NCBI GenBank assembly: GCA_030263555.1
Contig: SZPE01000007.1
Coordinates: forward strand, 1-64,000
DNA from: CFX2 sp014338005
GTDB taxonomy: Bacteria > Chloroflexota > Anaerolineae > Aggregatilineales > Phototrophicaceae
DNA length: 64,000 nucleotides
Direction: 5' to 3'
The notes under the pieces were generated by a model. It worked only from the letters and a program-made list of their open reading frames with translations. It made no database searches and had not been told where the DNA came from. Both the position numbers and the translations under genes were made by a program. The stretch's first letter is position 1. Every line of letters begins with the position of its first letter. Below are positions 16,700-24,070 of the stretch, in pieces.

Positions 16700-17275
16700 A
16701 TGAGAAAGATAAACGCGGCCTTGTTTATTACCCTGGATGGGGTAGTAGAAGCTCCGGGCGGAGAGCCGACGCTCTCTGAAGATCGTCGTGGTTGGTCAAT
16801 GCCGTTTACGAACGATGAGGTTGGGCAGGTGATCGGCGCGGCGTGAGCAGAAAGTGACGCGATGTTACTGGGTCGCAGGACGTATGAGGGCTTTGCGGCA
16901 TTCTGGCCGACCGTGCCTGAGGATGATCCTTTCAGCGCCGTCATGAACAACCGCACCAAATACGTCGTATCAACGACGCTGGATAAGGCGGAGTGGAAAA
17001 ATTCGCACCTCATCAAAGAGGATCTCGTCGAGGAACTCAATAAGCTGAAGCAGCAGCCCGGTAAAGACATCACCGTCGTCGGCAGCGGCACGCTTGTGCG
17101 TTCCCTGTTAAAATCCGGTCTTGTTGATGAACTTCAACTGATGCTCTGCCCCGTTGTCCTGGGGGTCGGCAGCCGCCTTTTTGACGGCGCAGACTTCATG
17201 AGGACGATGAAGGTGCTGGAAACCAGGTCGTTCAGTTCGGGCATGATTTATCTGCGTTTGCAGCCTGAGAAATAG
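16700..17275 (+). pseudogene. Dihydrofolate-reductase/RibD-C family protein interrupted by one in-frame TGA
   Basis: The reading frame starts at an ATG (16700) with AAAGGAGA upstream and encodes KINAALFITLDGVVEAPGGE, the usual opening of small RibD-C/DHFR-fold reductases. A TGA at 16844-16846 follows IGAA. The same frame then continues at once with AESDAMLLGRRTYEGFAAFW and the whole rest of the domain (ITVVGSGTLVRSLL, LMLCPVVLGVGSRLF) to 17275. Exactly one codon is wrong, at a place where relatives carry an ordinary residue such as Met. It is therefore a very young pseudogene, a sequencing error, or a read-through gene. No selenocysteine-type motif is apparent. The intact protein would be 191 residues. 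Confidence 0.8.
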
Positions 17276-17314
17276 CTCCGGGCGAAATGGGGTTGGCACA
17301 CATCCCGCCCGCGT

Positions 17315-19048
17315 TCACGGCTGCATTACCACGAACGTATCGGCGGCGCTCCACGCCCCAGGGCGCCCATCAGCCGCCGCCGCCCGCACGCGCCAGTAAT
17401 ACAGGCCGTCCGGCAGCGGCGGCGTCTGCACCTCCAGCACGCTGGCGCTCAGGCCGGCCTGATGATACACCGGGGACGAAAAATCGGCCTGGTCGTCCAC
17501 TTGAATTTCATAACTGGCCGCCCATGTGACCGGATTCCAGGTCAGCCGCGCGTGGTCGGCGAACTGCGCGGCGCGGTATGGGGCGGCATTGTCCGCTGAG
17601 GGGTGATCGAACCCCGTGTACTCAACCGCGCCGCTGTCGCAAAGGCCCTTGCCATCGGAGTCGCCGTCGAAGGGGCGGGCGCGTCCGCGCTGGTCGAGCG
17701 GCGGGCAGGCGGACGTTTTTCCGGCATCCACCGCCGGGCTGCCAGGCAGCAGGGTATGGGTAGGGGTCGTCCCGCCGTTGTCCGCCAGCGGCCCCAGCAG
17801 CGGGTCATCAATGGTGATTCCTTTGGCGCAGGCGCGGTCAGCCGGGCCGGTGGGCGTCTGGAAACTGCCGCCGCCGGCATACGTGCCGCCGCAGTGGATG
17901 TTCTGCCCCCAGGGGTTGCCCGCCGCGCTGTCCGCGAACAGCGTGTTGGTCACGGTGATGCCAGACGCGCCCCAGATCGCGCCGCCCATAAAGCCTGCGC
18001 GGTTGTCCGCCAACGTCACATTAGTCAGCGCCAGCGAACCGCTCGCGACCATCAGCGCGCCCCCCAGGCCGCTGCCCGCGCCGTCGTCGGCGGCGTTGCC
18101 GGACAGCGTACTGTTGGTCAGCGTGACGCGCGCGCCGTCGCCCGTCCAGACCGCGCCGCCCTGGCTGGCTGCTGTGTTGCCGTCGAAGGTGGTCGCCAGG
18201 ATGTCCAGCGCGCCGTTGCCATGCCGCAGCCCGCCGCCAAAAGCATCGCCGGTCACATCTGGCGCGACGGTATTGCCGGTGAAGCGGCTTTCCTGGATGG
18301 TGATGCGGCTGCCCGGCTGGTAGGGATACATCCAGGTAAAAGCCGCGCCGCCCTGCCCCAGGCCGCTGCTGCGGCTAAAAGTAACCCTGGTAAAACGGAT
18401 ATATCCCCCGCTGCCCAGCAGACCGTCGTTATAAAACGCGCCGCCGTAACCGCCGGCCTGGTTATCCTCGAAAATCGTATCCGTGATGTCGGCATTGCCG
18501 AACAGAATATGCACCGCGCCGCCGCTGCTGTTTTCGGCGCGGTTGTTGATAAAACGTGAACTGGTGATGGTCAACAAGCCGCTGTGCAGGTAAACCGCGC
18601 CGCCGCCGCTGTCGTTGTCGTAAACCGTGCTGATGCTGATATTGTTGGTGAAGGTGCAATTTTCGATGGTCAGGTTGGCTTTCCACCGGCTGTAGACGCC
18701 GCCGCCGTTCCCGGTGGTGTAGCCGTTGGCGATGCTCAGGTTTTTGAGCGTCAGCAGCGGACTGTCATTTTCCAGCACATGAACTATGCCACCCCCGCTC
18801 AGGGTGATGAGTCCCCCGCCGTCTATGGTGGTTTCCTGCGTAATCAGCTTGGCCTGGGTGACGGTGATCGTCAGCGGCGCGCCGCCACAGTTGAACGTCA
18901 CCAGCCCGCCGCTCGCCAGCGCCGCATCCAGCGCCGCCTCGGTGCAGCTTCCCGGTGTGCCGTTCCCAACCACGCCGGCGGCCCTCACCGGTACGCCGCC
19001 GCATAAAACCCATATCCCCAAAACCACCACAAGCAAACGCCGCCGCAT
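17315..19048 (-). CDS. Secreted right-handed beta-helix protein with choice-of-anchor Q region
   Basis: A signal peptide (MRRRLLVVVLGIWVLCGGVP) is followed by beta-helix rungs (about residues 60-390) with recurring GGG/GGA and N-[ST]-x-[FL] patterns such as NGGGVYSRWKANLTIENCTF and NSSGGAVHILFGNADITDT. At about 395-470 comes the choice-of-anchor Q signature (DPLLGPLADNGGTTPTHTLL, then SPAVDAG and DQRGRARP). A C-terminal fibronectin-III-like domain (VTWAASYEIQVDDQ, YYWRVRAAA) ends the protein. It is probably exported and surface-attached. The function could be carbohydrate binding or adhesion. No catalytic residues can be assigned. Confidence 0.82.
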   Translation of the reverse strand: MRRRLLVVVLGIWVLCGGVPVRAAGVVGNGTPGSCTEAALDAALASGGLVTFNCGGAPLTITVTQAKLITQETTIDGGGLITLSGGGIVHVLENDSPLLTLKNLSIANGYTTGNGGGVYSRWKANLTIENCTFTNNISISTVYDNDSGGGAVYLHSGLLTITSSRFINNRAENSSGGAVHILFGNADITDTIFEDNQAGGYGGAFYNDGLLGSGGYIRFTRVTFSRSSGLGQGGAAFTWMYPYQPGSRITIQESRFTGNTVAPDVTGDAFGGGLRHGNGALDILATTFDGNTAASQGGAVWTGDGARVTLTNSTLSGNAADDGAGSGLGGALMVASGSLALTNVTLADNRAGFMGGAIWGASGITVTNTLFADSAAGNPWGQNIHCGGTYAGGGSFQTPTGPADRACAKGITIDDPLLGPLADNGGTTPTHTLLPGSPAVDAGKTSACPPLDQRGRARPFDGDSDGKGLCDSGAVEYTGFDHPSADNAAPYRAAQFADHARLTWNPVTWAASYEIQVDDQADFSSPVYHQAGLSASVLEVQTPPLPDGLYYWRVRAAAADGRPGAWSAADTFVVMQP

Positions 19049-19217
19049 ACTTACGCCTCCAACACAGGATGCCTGTTAAATACCGAAAACCGCCGCAAAA
19101 AGCAATAAATCTGCCAGATTCGGTTAATCGGGCTGGTACGCCGCGCCGGAATCCGCCATAGGGAAGCAGGCGGTTCGGCGCTAAAATAGGCGGCATTCCC
19201 AAACAGCGAAAGGGGAC

Positions 19218-20240
19218 ATGATGGTTTCGCTTCCTGCCATCGAACGATTCGAATCCAGCAGCGGCGCGCGTATCTACCGCCTGCCGGTAGAGGCGTTCCC
19301 GGACTTTATTGCCTACTGTTATGTGGTGCTAGACGCCGGCGAGCCGACGCTGGTGGATGCCGGGTCCGGCTTCGGCGGCAGCAGCGAACACCTGCTCAAA
19401 GGCATCGAGTCTCTGTCCGCCGACTTTGGCGAAAAACTGCGCGTGGGCGATCTTAAACGTATTTTCATCTCACACGGCCACATTGACCACTTTGGCGGCC
19501 TGGCTTTTATGGTCGAACAAACCGGCGCATCGGTCGGCATCCACGAAATTGACCGCCGCGTGCTGACGGCCTACGAGGAGCGCGTGATCGTGGCGACCAA
19601 AGATTTGCGGGTGTACCTGGAGCGCGCCGGTGTCAGCGAAAAACTGCGCGACGGCCTGATGGATATGTACGGTTTCGCCAAAAAACACGTGCGTTCGGTG
19701 CGCGTGGATTTATCGCTGGACGAGGACAAACCGCTGGACGGGATGCAGTTCATCCATACGCCAGGGCATTGTCCGGGGCAGGTGTGTATCCTCATCGGCG
19801 ATGTGCTGTTGAGCGCCGACCACATCCTGGCGCAGACCACACCGCACCAGGCCCCGGAAAGCATCACGCATTATACCGGCCTGGGGCATTACCTGGAATC
19901 GCTGGCGAAAATCCGGCATGTAGACGGCATCCGTCTGACGCTGGCCGGCCACGAAGACCCCATTCATGACGTTTATGGGCGGATAGACGACATTCGCGCC
20001 AGCCACCGGCGCAAGCTGGAGCGCGTGCTGGACATCGTGCGGAACAGCGAGCCGCCGCTCACCATCAGCCAGATTTCGCGGCAGTTGTATCCTGACCGTC
20101 ACGGCTACGAGGTGCTGCTGGCGTTGGAAGAAACCGGCGCGCATGTTGAATACCTGTACCAGCACGGGTATCTTTCGGTGTGCAACCTGGATGAAGTCGA
20201 GCGCGAGTACAACCCGGCCTTACGCTACGGGGTGGCCTGA
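19218..20240 (+). CDS. Metallo-beta-lactamase-fold hydrolase
   Basis: The metal-binding motif HGHIDH (in FISHGHIDHFGGLAFM), a later HTPGHCPGQ and the LSADHIL aspartate give the full di-metal ligand set of the family. A C-terminal winged-helix-like extension (about 265-325, PLTISQISRQLYPDRHGYEV) resembles the LACTB2 subgroup of thioester or ester hydrolases. An AGGGG Shine-Dalgarno is better spaced for the second ATG (19221) than for the first (19218). The physiological substrate is not evident from the neighbours. Confidence 0.87.
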   Translation: MMVSLPAIERFESSSGARIYRLPVEAFPDFIAYCYVVLDAGEPTLVDAGSGFGGSSEHLLKGIESLSADFGEKLRVGDLKRIFISHGHIDHFGGLAFMVEQTGASVGIHEIDRRVLTAYEERVIVATKDLRVYLERAGVSEKLRDGLMDMYGFAKKHVRSVRVDLSLDEDKPLDGMQFIHTPGHCPGQVCILIGDVLLSADHILAQTTPHQAPESITHYTGLGHYLESLAKIRHVDGIRLTLAGHEDPIHDVYGRIDDIRASHRRKLERVLDIVRNSEPPLTISQISRQLYPDRHGYEVLLALEETGAHVEYLYQHGYLSVCNLDEVEREYNPALRYGVA

Positions 20241-20340
20241 CCTGGCGGCTCTATATCAAAGGTTGGATGTGCCGCCGCCGATTTGCTGTTATAATTCACG
20301 GGCGTGTTAAAACGTGATGCCGCAACGCGGGGGAGACACC

Positions 20341-20778
20341 ATGCAGGATTTGGATAAACGCATACGCTTTTTGCAAACGGTGCCGATGTTCAAGGGGCTG
20401 GACGAACGGCAGTTAAACCGCCTGGCGCGGCGGTTCACCGAACGATCCTTCGCCACCGGCGAGTCTATTGTCAGCCAGGGGGCGCTGGGAATCGGCCTTT
20501 TTATCATCGAAAAAGGCCGCGCCGAGGCCGTGCGGGAGAGCAGCACCGGCGAAAAGACAGTGGTCAACCAGTTGGGGCCGACCGACTTTTTCGGCGAGCT
20601 GTCGCTGCTGGATGAAGCGCCCCGCACCGCGTCGGTAGTGGCCGTCGAGCCGACAACCTGCCTGGTGCTGACGCAGCTCGATTTTATGTCCGTGCTGCGC
20701 GAGGATGCCGACATCCCGATTGCGCTGTTAAGGGTGCTGGCACGCCGCTTCCGCATCGCCATGGAAGGGATGCAGTAA
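20341..20778 (+). CDS. Cyclic nucleotide-binding domain protein (single domain)
   Basis: The protein of about 145 residues is one cNMP-binding beta-barrel: FLQTVPMFKGLDERQLNRLA, the FATGESIVSQGALG turn, then GPTDFFGELSLLDEAPRTAS, which is the phosphate-binding cassette (FGELSLL...PRTAS). There is no helix-turn-helix or kinase domain, so it probably acts as a sensory module on a partner. GGGGGAGA lies six bases before the ATG at 20341, which decides it over 20314. GTTATAAT lies about 45 bases upstream. The lipoprotein gene follows 9 bases downstream, suggesting co-transcription. Confidence 0.87.
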   Translation: MQDLDKRIRFLQTVPMFKGLDERQLNRLARRFTERSFATGESIVSQGALGIGLFIIEKGRAEAVRESSTGEKTVVNQLGPTDFFGELSLLDEAPRTASVVAVEPTTCLVLTQLDFMSVLREDADIPIALLRVLARRFRIAMEGMQ

Positions 20779-20787
20779 TCCTCCCCC

Positions 20788-21363
20788 GTGTGCAAAAATG
20801 CGCCCGCTTTTCCCCTCTCCCGGCTGGAGAGGGGCTTTCTTCTATTGGCCTTGTGCGGATGCCTGGCTGCCTGCGGCGCGCCTGCCGCCCTGCCAACGCC
20901 TACGGCCACGCTGGTTGTGCGCCCGACGCTGCCGCCGGCCTGGACGCTCACGCCCACACCGACCCGACCACCCCCGACGGCCACGCCGAACCCTACCCTT
21001 ACGCCCACGCTCGATTCACAGGCCATTTGCGACGGCCTGTGGGTGCAGACCAACCTAGAAGATGGCCGCCTGCTGGCCTGGGATGCTTTCGTGACGCTGT
21101 TCGCCAGCCTGCCTTCCACCGATGCGGCGCTGCGCCTGCTGGTCGTTCACGGCGTCACGGGTGAAAAGCGAGGCATAGACCTGCCTGGCGGCGAGATGAC
21201 CGGCATCCAGATTCCGGTTAAGGTGCTGCTGCCGGGCCCAGGCCGTTACGATTGGACGCTGACGCTTTCCACCGCGTCCGAGCAGGATTTCTGCCCGCGC
21301 GGCGGCTGGTTCGTGGTCGCCGGGCGCGAATCCACGCGCGCCGAAGAACGAAAGGTGCGTTAA
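20788..21363 (+). CDS. Lipoprotein with Thr/Pro-rich linker, unknown function
   Basis: A signal peptide with lipobox LAAC-G (about residues 25-29) is followed by a Thr/Pro-rich linker (about 33-75: TPTATLVVRPTLPP, TPTPTRPPPTATPNPTLTPT) that would hold the C-terminal domain away from the membrane. The globular part (DSQAICDGLWVQTNLEDGRL onwards, about 115 residues) looks like a beta-sandwich and contains two cysteines, but matches no family I recognise. The GTG at 20788 is the assumed start, 9 bases after the upstream gene. No strong Shine-Dalgarno is seen. Confidence 0.7.
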   Translation: MCKNAPAFPLSRLERGFLLLALCGCLAACGAPAALPTPTATLVVRPTLPPAWTLTPTPTRPPPTATPNPTLTPTLDSQAICDGLWVQTNLEDGRLLAWDAFVTLFASLPSTDAALRLLVVHGVTGEKRGIDLPGGEMTGIQIPVKVLLPGPGRYDWTLTLSTASEQDFCPRGGWFVVAGRESTRAEERKVR

Positions 21364-21455
21364 AGTGCAGCCGCATTTTCCGGTTTTTGTGTGCCGCCCC
21401 TACCCATTCCCCGCGCATCCGGTACAATTTCAGACATTTCACCGATCACACCAGA

Positions 21456-22208
21456 ATGAGCGCCCGCATGGAACTGTACCTTATCCGGCACGGCCAGTCG
21501 GTTAATAACGTCATCATGGTTAATGCCGACTATGAACATCTGCGGGATGCCGACCCGGCATTGACCCCGCTGGGCCGGCAGCAGGCCGAAGCCGCCGCCC
21601 ACTATCTGGCCGAAGCGACCAATCTGGAGGCGCTGGTAGACCTGCCCGCCGAAAATCGCAGGGAAGTCCCGCCCGGTTTCGGCATCACCCGCCTGTACAG
21701 CAGCCCCATGCTGCGCGCTCTGCAAACGGCACAGCCCATCGCCCAGGCCCTAAAGCTGCCGGTCGAAGTGTGGGTGGAGGTTCATGAACACGGCGGTTTG
21801 TACCTGGAATACCCCGACGAACGCGGCGTGGTCGGCTTTCCGGGGCGGACGCGCGCCGACATGCAGCGGGATTTTCCCGGCTGCCTGCTGCCGGAGGGCA
21901 TCACCGACCAGGGCTGGTGGAATCCGGCCTCAAAGCGCGAGGACATCGCCGGCTGTTTTGCGCGGGCGGCGCGTGTAGCTGCCGGGCTGCGGCGGCGCGC
22001 CTACAGCCAGGAACGCATTGCCATCATCACACATGGCACGTTCGCGGCCTGTCTGCTGAAGGCGCTGCTGAACATGCTGCCGTCCGACCAACTGCACTAT
22101 CACCTGTACAACACCAGCATCACCCGGCTGGACTTTCGCGCCGACGGCCATATGGTTATACGATATATCAACCGCATCGCCCACCTGCCGCCGGAATGGG
22201 TGTCGTAG
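21456..22208 (+). CDS. Histidine phosphatase family protein (phosphoglycerate-mutase-like)
   Basis: The RHG motif in YLIRHGQSVNN (about residues 8-18), RLYSSPMLRALQTAQPIAQA (the second conserved arginine) and the late histidine in IITHGTFAACLL identify the branch-1 histidine phosphatase fold. The stretch LEALVDLPAENRREVPPGFG is an insertion after the first helix. The substrate is unknown. The ATG at 21456 is chosen. A TACAAT sits 28 bases upstream, and longer in-frame starts run into the preceding gene. It is convergent with the CUT1 permease operon. Confidence 0.85.
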   Translation: MSARMELYLIRHGQSVNNVIMVNADYEHLRDADPALTPLGRQQAEAAAHYLAEATNLEALVDLPAENRREVPPGFGITRLYSSPMLRALQTAQPIAQALKLPVEVWVEVHEHGGLYLEYPDERGVVGFPGRTRADMQRDFPGCLLPEGITDQGWWNPASKREDIAGCFARAARVAAGLRRRAYSQERIAIITHGTFAACLLKALLNMLPSDQLHYHLYNTSITRLDFRADGHMVIRYINRIAHLPPEWVS

Positions 22209-22224
22209 TGGTCGAACAAAAACA

Positions 22225-22242
22225 GGCGGCCTGTCAACCGCC
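22225..22242 (-). terminator. Likely terminator of the carbohydrate-transport operon
   Basis: GGCGG and CCGCC pair immediately past the stop of the last permease gene. On the minus strand the hairpin is followed by TGTTTTTG. Confidence 0.55.
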
Positions 22243-22244
22243 CC

Positions 22245-23186
22245 TTATTCGCCGGTAATGCCTGTCATTTCGACCGACTCAACAAACCACCTTTGCAGAA
22301 CGAAGTACATCACCAGCAGCGGCAGGATGTTTAAAAACGTGCCGCTCATTTTGACCGCTTCGTTCAGCCGTTCAAAAATGCTGACCCCCCCCGGCGGGTA
22401 CAGGTTTTCGTATGCCTGCGCGAATCTTGAAAGCTGCATAGGCAGGGTGGTCACGCCGCCTTCCAGAAAGATGGTGGTGAGGAAGGTTTCGTTCCAGTAC
22501 CAGACGGTGGAAAAAATGAACGACACGATATAAGCGGGGAGCGCGGAAGGCATGGCGATGGTGATGAAGATACGCAGATCGGTCGCGCCATCCAGGCGCG
22601 CGGATTCCTCCAGCACTTTGGGCAGAGAAACAAAATTCTGGTAGAAGATCAAAATGAAAATGGCGCTCCTGTAGCCTTGCCCTAGCAGTGCCGGGAGTAT
22701 AAGCGCCAGCGGGCTGCCCAGCAGTCCCAGATTTCGATAGGTCAGCATTTGCGGGATGACCGTGTTTTGGGGTGGGATGATAAAAGTGATGAGGAGGAGC
22801 AAAAAAACGATTGGCTTGCCCCAAAAACGATAGCGCGCCAGCCCATAACCCACCACCGAGGCGACGAGGGTTTGGAGCAGCGAAGGGGTGACGCTGATTA
22901 AAACAGATGCCAGCAGCGTTTGAGGATAGTTCAGCACGCGAAAGCTTCTGGCGTAGTTGCCCAGGTAAAGCTCAGTCGGCACCCACTGTACCATCGGGTT
23001 AAGCAGATCGCCGGGGCTTTTGATACTGGTGATAAACATAAAAAGCAGCGGCTGTAGATAAACGAAGCCAATCGCAACCAGCAGGGCATACAAGGCGATG
23101 GTAAATACCACGCCGCGATGAGCGCGACTGCCAAACAGGATACTACGCAGGCGGTCGGTGGTGGGGTGATGGATGATTCGCGTCAC
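22245..23186 (-). CDS. Carbohydrate ABC transporter permease, MalG-type (CUT1)
   Basis: Six-helix permease with the CUT1 EAA-loop ESARLDGATDLRIFITIAMP and the MalG-type ending. An in-frame GTG exists at 23207, but the GTG at 23186 overlaps the previous stop as GTGA and is preceded by AAGGGAG, so that start is preferred. It is the last gene of the operon and pairs with the MalF-type permease just upstream. This pair is distinct from the other pair at 28.2-30.1 kb, so the operon holds two permease pairs. No CUT1 ATPase is present; a shared MsmX-like ATPase elsewhere would be expected. Confidence 0.88.
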   Translation of the reverse strand: MTRIIHHPTTDRLRSILFGSRAHRGVVFTIALYALLVAIGFVYLQPLLFMFITSIKSPGDLLNPMVQWVPTELYLGNYARSFRVLNYPQTLLASVLISVTPSLLQTLVASVVGYGLARYRFWGKPIVFLLLLITFIIPPQNTVIPQMLTYRNLGLLGSPLALILPALLGQGYRSAIFILIFYQNFVSLPKVLEESARLDGATDLRIFITIAMPSALPAYIVSFIFSTVWYWNETFLTTIFLEGGVTTLPMQLSRFAQAYENLYPPGGVSIFERLNEAVKMSGTFLNILPLLVMYFVLQRWFVESVEMTGITGE

Positions 23187-24070
23187 TTCGACTCCCTTTT
23201 CGCCCACTGCATCAGAAAGAAATAGACGGCTGCCAGCAGAATAATCATCACGCCGAAATAAATAAAGGCCATCGCGCTGGCATAACCAATGCCGCCCCGA
23301 ACGTCGTAGGTCTGGTTGTAGATGTACCGTATAACCCTGTTCTCGGAAAAGTGAGAGAGGGTAACAATGGTATAGATGGCATTCAGCAGCGTTGCCATCG
23401 AAAGCGAGGGCAAAATGATTTTCCAGAAGATTTCCCAGCTCGAAGCGCCGTCAATCGCGGCTGCCTCGTATATGCTCCTGTCAATTTTCTGCAAACTCGC
23501 CAGGTAGATCAGGATTTGCACGCCCGAAAACCACAGGATGAGGATGAACGAGGTCAGCAGGTACTCAACCGGGCTGCGAAGCGCGCGCGGCAGCTGCGCC
23601 AGAAAATCAACCACCGCCGGGATATTGGCGATGCCCGGCGCAGAGGCCGCCCCCTGAGCGGTTAATTCTTTGATGACCGGCCCGCTGGTGATGACAATCG
23701 GCAAAAAGAAAATGACGCGGAACAGCCCCTTAAGCCTGAATTTGAGATTCAAAAACAGCGCAATACTCATCGCAAAAATCAGCACGATTGGCACCGAAAC
23801 CAGAGTCTCGACGGTATAGCCGACCAGCAGTTCGACGAAGTTGGGGTCGGTGAACAGGGCGCGGGAATAGTTTGCCCATTCCACAAAGTCCAGATTGATA
23901 TGGGTGGCCGTCACCGAAACCTGATTAAGGCTGTAATGAAAAGTTTCGCTGAGCGGCAGCAGCGTAAACAGCAAAAAACCCACTATCCATATCAGGATAA
24001 AACCGTAACCGTGCAGAGCTTCACGGGTGCGGAGGCTGATCTCGCGGCGCGAGCGGCTGCGGCCTATCAT
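23183..24070 (-). CDS. Carbohydrate ABC transporter permease, MalF-type (CUT1)
   Basis: N-terminal cytoplasmic arm rich in arginine, a first helix (about residues 25-45, FILIWIVGFLLFTLLPL), and the EAA-loop YEAAAIDGASSWEIFWKIIL identify a MalF/UgpA-type permease. A loop at about 140-165 carries the unusual QGAASAPGIANIPAVVDFL. Its ATG overlaps the stop of the DUF5696 gene by four bases (ATGA). It therefore belongs to the same translationally coupled operon. Confidence 0.88.
   Translation of the reverse strand: MIGRSRSRREISLRTREALHGYGFILIWIVGFLLFTLLPLSETFHYSLNQVSVTATHINLDFVEWANYSRALFTDPNFVELLVGYTVETLVSVPIVLIFAMSIALFLNLKFRLKGLFRVIFFLPIVITSGPVIKELTAQGAASAPGIANIPAVVDFLAQLPRALRSPVEYLLTSFILILWFSGVQILIYLASLQKIDRSIYEAAAIDGASSWEIFWKIILPSLSMATLLNAIYTIVTLSHFSENRVIRYIYNQTYDVRGGIGYASAMAFIYFGVMIILLAAVYFFLMQWAKRESK

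Noticed and set aside
16844..16846. TGA as a selenocysteine codon
   Set aside because: The site is not a known redox position of this fold, and no selenocysteine-insertion hairpin was recognised just downstream; mutation or base error is simpler.
19240..19260. tRNA-like TTCGAATCC sequence
   Set aside because: It lies inside the coding frame of the metallo-hydrolase, and no acceptor stem or D-arm can be drawn around it.
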